Shown here one piece after another: positions 34,200 to 46,600 of a DNA stretch of 64,000 nucleotides. Numbering within the stretch: the first letter of the stretch is position 1; every line of letters starts with the position of its first letter. The stretch is from Plantago major (Eukaryota; Streptophyta; Magnoliopsida; Lamiales; Plantaginaceae). The position numbers and the translations under genes are program-made. The stretch lies in NCBI GenBank assembly GCA_026545765.1, contig CM048844.1, forward strand, positions 15,942,237 to 16,006,236. Reading direction: 5' to 3'. Below the pieces are notes generated by a model. The model was given only the letters and a program-made list of their open reading frames with translations, ran no database searches and had not been told where the DNA came from.

Positions 34200-35361
34200 G
34201 GGATTCGTTCCCGTTTGATAATGGATAGCAACATTTTCCAAAAGTCGAGCCAATGACTATAATAAAGGGCGCTTCCTGGGAGGCAACTCGGGGGTAAGTT
34301 TTCCTCCACTAACGTGTCTGCATTCTGTTTTCCTTCGCTTGCTTAAACTTGAAACTTGAGGACGAGCTGAAGTTTAGGTTTGGGGAGGGATTTCATATGT
34401 TTTTTGTTGTCTACGTGGGGTGGTATGTTAGCCACTTTTATGTGATTCTTTTGTTTTCAGTTTATGTTTGTGTCTTAGCTTTTTAGATAGTCTTTTAGCC
34501 TGCGTTTTTGGCCTATTTTCAAATTTTCGTGGTGAGTCTGAGTCTTTTACCAAGTCGAACGTCCATTGTAAGTGTTAAATCCACTTGCTGCTCACGTTTT
34601 GTTTGATGATTAGTTGGAAGTAGGACAGTGTATTTTTAATCCTGCAAGGTCGTTTCTCTTTTAAATAGCAAGTTTGTTTAGCTCCTTGGTCCAAAAAGCC
34701 TGTGAGAAGCCTAAGAGCCGATGAAAATTTTTTGTACCGGCAAATGTATTGTGTGATTTCCTGGGCTGTGCAAGTTTTTACGTATTACTTGCGCCTTTTC
34801 ATACTTATGTGTACTCAGTCTTGTTAGGGATGACGAACAACATGCTCTTTTTAAGCTCTTCCCCCTGTTCCAAGGAACAGGATTGGGGAGAGAACTGTTA
34901 TCTTGCGACTTTTATGTGTTGTTTTGCATTATTGCTGAAAAGTTTGTTTACTGCTCCCTAAAAGCTTATTGATATTTGAATCTCGGGGTGGATCTATGGT
35001 CTTCATTGATCACCGTTAGTCGTGTTTCAAATACTACCTATATACCGGCGTGGTCCTAAAAAGTCATATGTCCATGAGGGTTGATGGCACGTACACCAAA
35101 CTGACACGCACAAAAGTGCGGACTTTCGGTAAAACAGACACCTGCAAAAAATTGTGATTAAAAGAGCCCAATGCGGCCACGCACTGAATTCAGTGAAGTA
35201 ATACGAGATCTGATGTTGTTTTGAATTGAATAGGGGGAGCAGTTTCAGCTGTTGTTTTCTGAAAAATTGAGTCGCCTGTTAAGTCCCTTTCGATCTAATG
35301 AGACGAGTACAAAAGCATAAGATATTTTAGGCACCTTTGTGATGCAAGACACAAACATAAT
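34200..35361 (+). mobile_element. 3' internal region of the Athila-like element
   Basis: Contains GGGAGGCAACTCGGG (about 34277-34291) and GTTTAGGTTTGGGGAGGG (about 34372-34390), hallmarks of the non-coding region before Athila 3' LTRs. A purine tract lies near 35230-35240 (AATAGGGGGAGCAG). No 3' LTR is found after it, so the element is truncated on the right. Confidence 0.6.
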
Positions 35362-36069
35362 AGTGTATGATAATGCTTTTGAGGATTATTGATCAAACTT
35401 TCGAGTTGTGCAATGGAACAAGGTTCATAGTTAGTGATCTTGGGAAGCATATCACCCAGGTAAAAATGATATCTTGAATCAACGCGTGCCAAAAGGTTCT
35501 CATTCCGAGGATGATGAGCGACCAGACGAGATGAAGTTCCCTATCAATTTTGATTGGAGACATTCCCTCATATCCGTCTGCTTTGTTATGACCATAAATA
35601 AAAGTTAGGGACATTCTCTCTCACACGTCGGCCTCTACCACCCCTCACATGTATTCAACCATGGTCAGTTAAATATTGCTCTTTCTATAGTTACCATCGG
35701 GAAGGGATTGAAGTCAGTGTATGATAATGCTTTTGAGGATTATTGATCAAACTTTCGAGTTGTACAATGGAACAAGGTTCATAGTTAGTGATCTTGGGAA
35801 GCATATCATCCAGGTAAAAATGATATCTTGAATCAACGCGTGCCAGAAAGTTTTCATTCCGAGGATGATGAACGACCAGACGAGATGAAGTTCCCTATCA
35901 ATTTTGATTGGAGACATTCCCTCATATCCGTCTGCTTTGTTATGACCATAAATAAAAGTTAGGGACATTCTCTCTCACACGTCGGCCCTCTACCTCCCCT
36001 CACATGTATTCAACCATGATCTGTTAAATATTGCTCTTTCTAGAGTTACCATCGGGAAGGGATTGAAGT
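35362..36069. repeat. Direct tandem duplication, 2 x 354 bp
   Basis: AGTGTATGATAATGC starts at 35362 and again at 35716, and the whole 354-base unit is repeated with only a few differences. Each copy has a 73-codon minus-strand frame (35393-35614 and 35747-35968). I do not recognise the protein and cannot tell whether it is a gene fragment. Confidence 0.9.
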
Positions 36070-36649
36070 CAGTAATTTGCGACGTAGAGGGTAATACACA
36101 TGACGCGACAACAAACGTAATTTAAAAGAAGTGTACGACAAGTTATGAGTTGATTTTATCTTTTATGTGTATAAATTTTAGGATTTTTTTAACACCGATA
36201 AAATTTCATATATGGTTGTGCTCAATTTCACTAATTCATTATGCACTTTTCTACAGGTATGTGTGACTTCCGATGCAATGTCGAAGCGATTAGATCATGC
36301 ATTTTGTCACATTGCAGTTTTCTATATGTTTCTCAACTTCGACATGTTATATTATAGAAATTTATTCATTTCTTATTTTAAATTTTTTCTTCATGCCCCG
36401 TCGAGTATTAACTAGTATAATTTAATTGAACATTTTTATTAACGGTTTAAAATTAAATTACAGTTAAAGTTGAAAAATGTTAACCGTAAAAGTTAAAATT
36501 AAAATGTGCTATTTGTTTTGGTACTAGGATCAATTAATAATCAATTTTTCCAGTTTCTCGAGTACTAGGCTCCACCTTTTAGGCCGGTAGAGGGTTGAAG
36601 ATAAGCAGAAACAAAACGAACATACTTGTAAACCGTAGAGAACAGAAAA
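36070..36649. other. Upstream region of NLR-1
   Basis: AT-rich, with no ORF of note. It probably contains the NLR-1 promoter and 5' UTR, but I cannot point to a clear TATA box. Confidence 0.5.
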
Positions 36650-39600
36650 ATGACAGCGTTTGCGGTAGCGTCAGCGACATTGGCAAGGCTCGACTATTTG
36701 CTGCAATTTGATGGTGGGAGTCAGAGTGAAGTGGTTCGGTTAGAAGGTGAACCGAGGGCATTTGTGGAGGAACTGCATTCATTTCTTGATCTAGTCATTA
36801 CGGTGTTCAAGTCAAACACCAAACCTCTCGAGGATGGAGAAGATCAAAGTCAACGGTTGATCCAATTTGCCTACGATGCCGAGAACTTTGCTGAGTTTCA
36901 CGCACTCCCAAAGAATGTTAATTCCTCGTCATCTGGATCTGGCTCCGGCAGCACTTGGCGGAGCAGATTAAATTGGCGTTCCAAACCTTTAACAGGCACA
37001 ACAGCTAGTGGTATTGGTCACGAATTGGCTCAAGTATCGGATATCTGGAACACACTCGAAAAATTCACTATTGAATACCATGAGAAAAAAGAAAAGGCCG
37101 CCTCAAGTACAGCAGGATCAGCTCAGGCCTCATCCTCCCAATACCATGGCCACAAGATCTCCGGAAACATGCCCCAGCGATCGCGCGGTACAATCGGGCT
37201 GTCAAAATGTGTGACTGAGTTGAAGGACTTGGTGTTTAAGGGCCCTAGACAACCCACTGCGATTGTCGGATCGTTTCAATCAGGGAAGACAACGTTGGCT
37301 CGGAAGTTCTTCCTTGAATGCGATGAGGGCTCATTGAACTATAGGATTTGGGTTACGGTATCCAAGGATTTCAAGCTAAGGGATTTCCTGGAGACTATCG
37401 CCTACGGCATTCATCCTGATTACGAAAAGGACCAGATCAAGCAGCTTGAAACAATGACTTTGACCACGCTGTTTCATGAGTTTGCCAAGCAGCGTAGAGG
37501 CCTCATCATTCTGGATGATGTCTGGTCAACAGACGTGTGGGAGATATTGCGACATTACTTCCCGGAGGATCATGGTGCCAGCTTCTTAATCACTACCCGG
37601 GACCAAAGGGTGGCTAATCATTTGAAGGGACATGTGTACCAAGTTCCACAATTGTCCGAGAAAGAAAGCAGAAAACTTTTCCTCAAGCGCCTAGGAAATG
37701 ACTACCCAATTTCAGGTTCGGTTCGAATATTCTGACTTTAGTTTCTATACATACCAAGTAATCACGCTTAAAGTACCCTTCTTTACGCCGTTGAGTTGCT
37801 ATAGAATGGTGTGGTTCATGTGTTATGTGTTGTACAGTGCAACACTTAAATAATTTGGTATAAGTATTGTAGTAGTACTACACATTGAAGCATCATCAGT
37901 CACTCACTGCAGCATGCTGTAGCATAGAAAAACTGTTTACGTTTGTCAATGGGCGATTGGGCGGTCAAATCATAGGCATAGCCTGAAAATGAGATCAAAG
38001 CCTTTTATGCACAAAGAGAAAGTTCTCTACGTACCAAATAGGCTCTGTTTGACGCTTGTGCTCAACTATTCAACTACACTTGCTTCTTTTATGGACATGA
38101 AGAATTAATACTACCCCTCCATCCCAGAACAAATGACGGAAATTAAGGTATCAAGTAAAAATAGTGCAAATAAAGTAGATTGATAATATGTGTCTCAAAA
38201 TGAGTGATGACCAATTTACCAAAATGAAATGTGACATTTGTATTGAGATAGATATGAATAGAACATGTGCCATTTGTTCTGGGACGGAGGGAGTACAACC
38301 TAAAGAGTTGGTTACAGAGCTAGTATTCATGTTTGCTTGATATTGTCTTCAATTTTTAATGATGTGATATACAATCAGAAACCAGATGGAAATTCTGCTA
38401 TAGAAGACAAAATTATTCTGAATATGCACCAAGAGCTCATGGCAGGACAAATTCTGCTTAGATAATGTACTTTGTGCTTAATTTCATACTGGATTGGAGG
38501 TTATTTGCATTTCCAATATATGTACAAGGCAGGCAGGCAGCTAATTTGGAATTAGCGCCGCAATTTAGTTTCAATGGTATTAGTATCTGCTATGTTATAA
38601 CTTCATTATTGCACCTTTTTTTGTAATTCCCTAGCATGCTTGGACTGGAGTTGATTATATTTTTGTTTAAGTTACTTAAAACTTCTCTGTAGCTAGCTAA
38701 AGAGACCAGTACTTGTTAAGTAGTAGTCGAGAGCTTTCTTAAAGTCTTGGTTGACTGATTGACAATGCATAATGATGTAGGAAAGGCAGAGGAAATACTA
38801 GATCGGTGTAATGGTCTGCCTTTAGCGATTGTTGTAGCTGCTAAAGTCTATGTGGAAAAGAAAGATACTCCAGGAAAGAAAGATGAGAAATGGGAAAACT
38901 GGGACAACATACTGGAATGCATGAATAAGGACACTAGTATATTAAATGTTGTGTCCCCGATTTATGATTGCTTGCCACTTCTTCAGAAGCCATGTGTTCT
39001 TTATTTGGGTCTTTTCCCATCTGCTCAACAAATACCAATTGAGAAATTGTACTTGATGTGGATGGCTGAAGGACTAGTATCAAGCAGAGACGAGGCTGAA
39101 AGTTACTTCAGCAATCTGGTGGATAGAAACCTGGTTGTAGTGCTGGATGAGGTTGTGACTGCAGCCACAAAAGGGGTTGGACGATGCCAGCCCCATGACC
39201 TGGTTCGGGGATTATGCTACTCAAAAGGTAAAGAGGGACAATACTTTGACATTGTTGATTTGAGTTATGAAAGTGAAATCAATCATAGAAGCAATTCTTC
39301 AGTGCATAGAGTTGCTCTTTGTTTGGATAGTCAAAAGCTAGAAGAATTTGATATTTCTAGACACATTTCTCAGCCCAAACACATTCGTTCGCTTCTCATT
39401 TCTGGCACAGATGATCCTCCAAGGAGATCAGTGGGACGCAACATAGGTGCTGATTTTAAGGCTTTCAAATGGACAAGAATGCTGGACTTCGACAGCATTG
39501 ATTTTCGGGGAGGTAAGTTACCCAAAGGCATAGAAGAATTAATTTATCTGAGGTACCTTGGTTTTAGAGAATGCTATCTTGAGGAGCTTCCCTCATCATG

Positions 39601-40579
39601 TTGCAACTTTCCATTCTTGGAAACCCTATACTTGCGAGTCAGGAGCTCTTGCAATGTGAAAATCTCAAATGACATTCGCAAACTCAAGAACTTGAGAAAT
39701 ATATATTTCCCTAGTTTGTATCACGCACACTCAGCAGAGAAGAAACTGGAGCTAGAAGATTTGGAGAGGCTCGAGATACTTGAAAACTTTGATCCCAGAG
39801 TATGTGATATTAAGGACCTTGAAAAGTTGAAGAATCTTAAGAACTTTACAGTAACAGCAGATGGGAATTATATTGCGGACCTAAAGGGACTCATTGATCA
39901 GCTTGTAAAAGGACATCAAGACTTGCGCATGTCATCACTCATTTTGTTCAATTTTGATTGTTACTACTCCAGTAGAAGGCTTGAGGTTTTGGGTAAAGTT
40001 TTGTGCTTAAATGACCTCCTGGTTTTGCATGTAGAGGGGCAGGTGAAAGAAATACCACGGGATCTTACCATCTCCCAAATAAAGCTCACAAAGTTAGTCC
40101 TTGATGGATGTGAACTTGGAGAAGACCCTATGCGAGCTTTAGGGGAACTGGAACACCTAGTGCATCTGGTCCTGTGTAATAATGCAATTGATGTTGTTCA
40201 GATAACCTGCCTTGACTCAAGCTTTAAGCAGCTCATGAGTCTGAAGCTGACCAATTTAGAATCCTTGAAGAAATGGATTGTTGAAAAAGAAGCCATGCCA
40301 AAACTTTCCTATTTGATAATTGAGAGGTGTTATAGACTACAGATGCTCCCTGATCAATTGCTGGAAATACCCTCTCTCAGACACCTTGGGATTGGATCCA
40401 TGCCCAAAGAGTTCCAGGAAAATGTTGCCAAGATCAGGGATGGCAAAATTACCAATATGTCCCATCAGAATGCACCCCATCCTGCTCCTGCTAGAGTGGA
40501 TAAAACCTGCTCTCGGAGAAGCAAATTGCGGGTCAAACCTGTAATGTGGTTGAAGAATGGGTTGGGGCGGCGGTTCTGA
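36650..40579 (+). CDS. CC-NB-ARC-LRR immune receptor (NLR-1), two exons
   Basis: Exon 1 is 36650-37715 and exon 2 is 38781-40579. The intron starts CAG/GTTCGG, ends GATGTAG, and is phase 1; the product is about 954 aa. Residues 1-160 form a helical N-terminus with a weak EDVID-like AYDAENFAEF. The NB-ARC has an unusual P-loop GSFQSGKTT (207-215), kinase-2 LIILDDVW (285-292), RNBS-B SFLITTR (311-317), GLPLAI (367-372), an RNBS-D-like CVLYLGLFPSAQQIP and QPHD in place of MHD. Leucine-rich repeats fill roughly the last 400 residues. NLRs sense pathogen effectors and trigger defence. The complete frames suggest a functional gene. It lies tail to tail with NLR-2. Confidence 0.9.
37716..38780 (+). 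other. Intron of NLR-1
   Basis: GT-AG intron splitting the NB-ARC between RNBS-B and GLPL. It contains a Stowaway MITE (38112-38295). The alternative of a broken gene is unlikely because splicing gives a continuous NB-ARC. Confidence 0.85.
38112..38295. mobile_element. Stowaway-like MITE
   Basis: The terminal inverted repeats CCCCTCCATCCCAGAACAAATG and CATTTGTTCTGGGACGGAGG are flanked by TA. This is the Tc1/mariner Stowaway consensus (CTCCCTCCGTCCC). About 184 bases, non-coding. Confidence 0.9.
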
Positions 40580-41000
40580 TGTACTCCTTCCATTTCTACA
40601 AGGTAGCTTGGTTTGAGCTGAAATTAGTGTTTTCCAGCCCAATTACCCCAAAACTCCAGTTTGGTTCACATTTTTCGGCCCGTAAAATGGAGATTCTGTA
40701 GAAACTCCAATTATGAAGGCCCGCACGGGCTTGGCAATTTTACACTACAAAACTCCTTTCTGAAATACCTCCTAGAGGAGGTTTTCTTTTTTTGGAGTAT
40801 TTCATTCTTGTTCTTGGTAAAATGTCCATTTTTATCCCAATATTGAAATATATACATCTATGGGAATAATAACATTGAAAACCAAACTGTATATTGAATG
40901 TTTTGGAGAACTTCCAAAATACAAACTGATAAAAAATTTACAATTGAGAGTTCTCTGTATTTATCATAAGAAGAGCTAACTATAATAAATAACTCAAGAT
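40580..41000. other. 3' flank of NLR-1
   Basis: No gene seen. It probably holds the NLR-1 3' UTR. Confidence 0.4.
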
Positions 41001-41049
41001 GCGTGTGGATGTTGATCTAATGTATCTTGGAACTGAATTTAGCAAATAC

Positions 41050-42298
41050 TCCAAGCCTTCAAGTGAAAGATATCTGCCAGATTTTGTGGACAACCTTGAT
41101 TGTGCCATCCTGCAGCTTCTCCATTGTGAAGTGACAATCTATCTGAATATGCTTAGTTTTCTCATGGAGCACAAGATTTTGGGCAATGCATAGTACATTC
41201 ATGGAATCTGTATAGATTAAAGTCGGAGAAGAATGAAATATGCCAAAATACTTCAGTAAATATAGTAGCCATTGCACTTAGGCAGTGTAAGCTAAGGCTC
41301 TATACTGTGCCCCACCCTGTCGAATGACTCACTGTTGGCTGCTTTTTAGACTTCCATGAGATGAGATAATCACCAATATAGACACCACAACCAGTTGTAC
41401 TCCTTTTAGTCTCAGGGCGACTCGCCTAGTCACTATCACAGTAAGCTTTTAGTTGAAAATCTGAATTGGCTGGAAGACACCGTGACCAGGACTCTGTTTG
41501 ATGAAGCGTAGTAACCGATGAACTGCAGCCAAATGTGTTTCAACCAATGTTTTTCAGTAGGTTCAGACATGTATTGGCTTAATGTTTGTAGCGAATAAGC
41601 AATGTCAGGGTGAGCGATTGTTAGGTAGATCATTTGTCCAACAAGTCAGCCCGTATTCAGTAGCATCATGAAGGAGTGGAGGGTTTGTTGTAGTAAACTT
41701 CTGATTACTGTCATAGGTGTGTTTGTGGGATTACTGGCTAAATAACCGGTGTCTTGAAGTATATCTAGTGCATACTTGCGTTGGCAAAGAAAGATCCCAT
41801 CTGGTGTCCGTGCCAACTCAATTCCAAGCATGAAGATTTCCTTAATCTTGATAAATAATAGTTGGTTCATTATCTTATGCAATGATGTCATCAACATAGC
41901 AAATTAAAGCAATAAAACAATGAGAAAAAAACATAACAAAAAGTAAAGTATCAACAGTAGATTGATGAAAACTATAGGCAATGAGACAATCAGAGTTTGT
42001 GAAACCATTGGCGAGAGCCTGTTTTAAAACATACTTATAAACTCCTGTTAAGTTTACATTCTCTGATCATTATTGTCTATGTAACCTGGAGGGGGTACAT
42101 GTATACTTCCTCATCAAGTTCTCCATGTAAGAACACATTATTTACATTGATGTAAATACCCGTTCTTATTTGGGGAAATAAAACAGACAGAATTAGAAGA
42201 AGAAAAATGTTAAATGGTAAAAGCAGCCAGTGTGCTGAAAAAAGTGACGTATTCAACACCACCACCATGACTAGATCAGGAAAAACAATCGAAACCAT
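41050..42298 (-). pseudogene. Ty1/copia RT-RNase H relic
   Basis: Minus-strand fragments in order. INVNNVFLHGELDEEVYM (about 42080-42190) is the QMDVNNAFLHG block of RT. LGIELARTPDGIFLCQRKYA (about 41756-41830) follows, then IYLTIAHPDIAYSLQTLSQYM (about 41570-41633). YTDSMNVLCIAQNLVLHEKTKHI (about 41150-41220) is the RNase H/YCDN block. Stops and frame changes are frequent and no LTR is visible. It occupies the space between the two NLR genes. Confidence 0.85.
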
Positions 42299-42919
42299 GA
42301 CGGCCTAAAATCAAATAATCCTGCGGCTTCCTTCAATTGATGAAATCAATGATTCGTGGCTTCATGTGTATCTAATACAGGATATGAACATTGTGATTCC
42401 ACACATGGTTACATTGCCCGACGATCACAAAGCTGCAACTCCTATGAACGTTTGGTTTGGTTAAAAATAAGGAAAAGATGATATCAATGCTTCGTTTATC
42501 CCATCCAGTCAAAAGGCCGGTAAAAAACATACTACTGATAATCAAAATCCCAAGTCTTATTAACTCTGGATCCTATGGATGTCATGTCAACAAGTATACT
42601 GTGCTCAACTTGAAACAGGCACAAATGAATGCAGGTCTAAACAATACTGAAACCAGAGAAGCTAAGCTAAACATACAGCTGCCTTTGCACGATCTACGAT
42701 CTGAGTTTGTAGAATTAATCATCAAGTACCTGGCCACATGTAGCAGTAGCACACCCTTATTTGCTTGAACTGCTATTAAGTTCCAGAAGCCACAAACTTC
42801 CTTTTATTTTATACTACATAAACATGCACCACTATCCTAATGCAATGATCCATGTGTATTCATAGACATTAAAACAATCAATAGTTAATCATCACCTGGA
42901 GTTGGGCAAGACACTGGAA
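42299..42919. other. 3' flank of NLR-2
   Basis: Holds a + strand ORF (42457-42768) without recognisable features, which I regard as chance. The probable NLR-2 3' UTR is here. Confidence 0.4.
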
Positions 42920-45900
42920 TCAACAATCCTTCCGAGTTCTATCTCCAGGAGCAATGTCAAGCTTGAACTTCACACAGCCTTTAGCACCTTTTCTTTTCTT
43001 CTCAATTTTTTCCGCACACATAATTGCTTCTTCAGTAACACCTTTCATGCACAACAGCTCAAGTTCCCTACCAAGGGCAAATGGAACCTCAACGAGTCTC
43101 TCACAGTAGTTGAGTAAAAGATATCTTAGTTCTGGAAAAGCATCATCCAGGATTGACCAGTATTTCAGATCTGATGACCTTTCAACATGCAGGAGTTCGA
43201 GACGTTTGAAACCACCATTGACATCCCAGGATTCTCCCCTGCATGCATTGTCTTTCAGCTTCAGCTCCTCGAGGTTATTTAGCCCTCCCAATATAGCCAT
43301 CTGCTCCCACTCCAGATACGTGCCAACCAGCACTAGAACTTTGAGGTTTGGTGGGAATTTGTTATTTCCAGGCAGGCAGGGCATTGGGTTTTCAGATGCT
43401 TCTTTACCTGTCACCATATGCACTAGCTTTAACTTGTTCAGAAGGACCAGTTTTTCTAAGCCTCTGGACTCCAACTGCGTGCTAGATAAATCCCCTTGAA
43501 TTCCTAAAGCAATTAAGTTTTTCGCCTTGTCGAAAACTTTTTCATTGCAACTTTCTGGCAACAATCTGCCTAGTGTCTGAAGGTTATCTCCCCCTTCACC
43601 TATGTCGTCAACATTTTTCAGGATAATTGACGCATTCGTCTGCAAATGCCTCAACTGCCTCAACCGCAATATAGACGCTTGGATTCCAAGTGTGGGTGAT
43701 GGTATGTCCACTATAAGGGTCTGTAGGTTCCACAGCTTGGAGATGACCGCAGGAAGAGTCTTACACCGATCATTAGCCAGTGCCAAAGTGAGGTATCTTA
43801 AGTGTATTAGTTGCAAAAGCTTTAGAGGAAGTTCAGAAAATCTAATATTTTCAGCGCTGTAAACTCTCAGCTGGTCAAAGCCATCCGTGGCTGATGAAAC
43901 GTGACTGGGAGCTATCACGACGGGAGGGTCAGTGAAACATAGGAAAGAACGGACTTTTCGGACAGTTGGCTTTCCCAAGAGGAACTCGGTAACATGGGAA
44001 CGAATACAAAGGCGACGGCATTTCCCAATGCTTTCAATCGAAGGTTCGAAATATCCTTGACTGGACTTGGTGATTTCCTGAAATAAGTTTAGATTGTTAA
44101 ATGCAGACTTTGTTTTGCAGAAGCCATGTATGGCGCTGTGAATGTAGCATATCTTAGCTTTGCCATGGGACTTTTCTTCCTTAACCATCACTAAGTTCCG
44201 GTTGATAAGATATCTCAAGTTATCTTTTGCGATCTGTTCCAAGCTCTTTCCTATGCTTTCTTGTATGAAGCCCTCAGCGATCCATAGTCGGATCAGTTTC
44301 TTGATAGGAATTAAAGCAGCTTTAGGAAACATGCCAAAATATAGAAAACAATTTCTTAATTCATAAGGGAGGTCTCTGCTGTAGCAGTGTGACAATATTT
44401 CCCCCAAGGGATTATTCATGTCTTCAAAGAGATAAGTTTCCATGGTCTCCGCTACTTCATTCCATTCTTTTCTTATTGATGCAACCTGACCACCTGCTGA
44501 TGATATTTTGCTGAGCAGAATATCTGCAATTACTATAATTGAAGGGGGAAATCCGTTGCATTTCTCTGCTATGGCCTGCCCAACTTTCACCAATTCTTTA
44601 GGGACAAGATCAGGCTTGCCATATACCTTGTATTGGAGGAGTTCCCAACTCTCTGATTCATTTAAGAAACACAAGCTATGGGGTTTTCCTAAAGGACTAG
44701 CATATAATGCCACATTCTTGCTCCGGGTTGTTATCACGACTCTACCCAATTTATTATCCATTGGTAAGCAATATCTGATATTTTCCCATGTAGTGGGTGT
44801 CCACACGTCATCCATCACTATCAAAAACCTTTCTTCCTTTAGATGTTTGCGAACAATTCCAACTAGTTCTTTATCAGACAAGCCAGCGTCTGGTTGGGAA
44901 GCAGTGAACCTTCGAAGAATAGTGAGAAGAACATTCCTCATGTTTAGATCCTCAGAAATATTCACCCATATCCGAACTGGAAACTCGTACACTATACTCG
45001 GATCCTCGAAAATCTTCCAAGCCAATGTTGTTTTGCCAAGGCCAGGCATACCAGTGATTGCAATGGTTTTGAGTTTATCCGATTCTTCACTCAGATAATG
45101 TATTAAAGTGGTGGCCTCATCTTGAAATCCAATTATGTTTTTCGTCCTCTGGATAAATTGGAAAAGAACAGTGGTTATAATAACATAACTATGCTAATCA
45201 ACTAATCAAGAGAAAGAAGTGTTGGAGTGTGGCTTCTGCAAACTCGATCTTGCCTGAGATGTTGCCCAACATTGATTGATTGGCAACATTCAGAAAATTT
45301 TGAATTTATTCGGCAACACGTCTGAGTTTATGTGCTTTTCAACTTTTAGTATACAAGAATAGAAGATTGAAGTATTTGCAAGTCAGAGAAGATCTTTACA
45401 ACCAATCATGCCCATGACTCTCCACTATGACAATTCAGTTCCTTGGTGTCTAAGATTATTGACACTGAAAAATCCAAGCACAGTTCAAACAAGATGCTTG
45501 GACTTAGACTTCTCCCAAGTATTCTCAGCTGAAAGTATATGTCCTTGGCTACATTTAGATTCCTGGTTTGTCTTAAAATTGTAATCGAGGAATCCTTTTT
45601 CCCTGAGGACATTCACAAGTACAGTAATTTATATAGCTTGTGAAATTTACTAACTTTGAACGTTGTGCTGTGCCTAACATACGTGACGACATTTTCAACA
45701 GCTTCATTGTGTGTGCGTATCCTAATATTTTGCAGAAAGTAGATGCAAATTGAGTGCAACAAAGGATGGTACAAATCAGATCTGCAGTTGGTGATATCAC
45801 ATGTTTAGAATGAGCAGTAGAAAGAAAAAGTGAAACAAATTGAGTAGCGGATATTACCTTTTTCTTAAGTGCCCTTGTTTCGGCGGGGGCTGCAATCCAT

Positions 45901-46289
45901 TCCATGACAAATTTGATGTTTCGCAGCAGAGGGCGCACACTAACTTCCCTAAGCTTCTTGATCTTTTCTGCGAGATTAACACGTCTTTTCTTCATAAAAG
46001 GCAGGAAATAAATGCTTCTTGTTTCAGTGGCCTTTTCGGCAGCAAGCTGGGTAATGTAACTGTGGATGGTGTCTTCCACGTCATAAACAACCTCCCTTAT
46101 CTCTTTCTCCCATAATCTGATGATTTCAGGGTGATTGGGCTTTCCGGACAAATCTTTCAGAATTGCGTTCAAGAAGTTAAATTCATCATTAATCTGCTGG
46201 ATCTCGTTCTCCACATCCCGAAGCAAGTTGTATTGATATACTAGTACTTCCTTCAAGTTCCCCAACAGAAACTCAACGGAAGCGTCCAT
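42920..46289 (-). CDS. CC-NB-ARC-LRR immune receptor (NLR-2), R1/late-blight-like, two exons
   Basis: Exon 1 is 46289-45858 (144 codons) and exon 2 is 45148-42920. The intron has AAG/GTAATA and TATCCAG and is phase 0; the product is about 886 aa. The N-terminal coiled coil carries the EDVID-type motif VVYDVEDTIHSYI (67-79). NB-ARC: P-loop GMPGLGKTT (177-185), kinase-2 FLIVMDDVW (252-260), RVVITTR (280-286), GFPPSI instead of GLPLAI (343-348), RNBS-D CFLYFGMFPKAALIP, and IHS where MHD is usual (480-482). About 400 residues of leucine-rich repeats follow. The architecture and the YNLLRDVENEI opening resemble asterid R1-type late blight resistance homologues. The altered GLPL and MHD may affect nucleotide control. 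Confidence 0.93.
45149..45857 (-). other. Intron of NLR-2
   Basis: Donor AAG/GTAATATCC and acceptor TTTATCCAG on the minus strand; it lies between the coiled-coil and NB-ARC exons. It contains CAACATTG/CAATGTTG-like words also seen in the solo LTR at 20077-20974. The short ORF at 45406-45612 is not convincing. Confidence 0.85.
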
Positions 46290-46600
46290 ATTTCAGATCC
46301 AATTCAATCGATCGGAATTGACCAGCCAGATATTCTTCTCTAACACGATTAATTCCAGTAGGTAGGCCTTCTCAGATCTACCGTCAACGCATCATCCATC
46401 TGTGTCTTGATTGGTTTCGAAATGGCATGGTGAGTAGGTTCTTTATTAGGTTTCGAAATGTCAATAGGATATGGAATAAATATTAATTAAGTGATAAAAT
46501 GTAACGTTAAGAATAGAAAAAGTAAGTGAAAGAATATATAAAGTACTATTTTCGTTTAAAAAATTCATTCATATCCATTCATCCATCCATATATATATAT
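46290..46600 (-). other. Upstream region of NLR-2
   Basis: Contains the leader and probable promoter. Segments 46266-46312 and about 46456-46525 have a second diverged copy at about 48500-48768. Confidence 0.5.

Noticed and set aside
36650..37735. NLR-1 as a truncated 361-aa NBS protein
   Set aside because: The reading past 37715 is intron. A phase-1 GT-AG join to 38781 gives a continuous NB-ARC with GLPLAI and LRRs.
42457..42768. 103-codon plus-strand ORF between the NLR genes
   Set aside because: No domain and no repeat of the frame elsewhere; probably chance in the NLR-2 3' flank.
44508..45098. 196-codon plus-strand ORF
   Set aside because: Exactly antisense to the NB-ARC exon of NLR-2.
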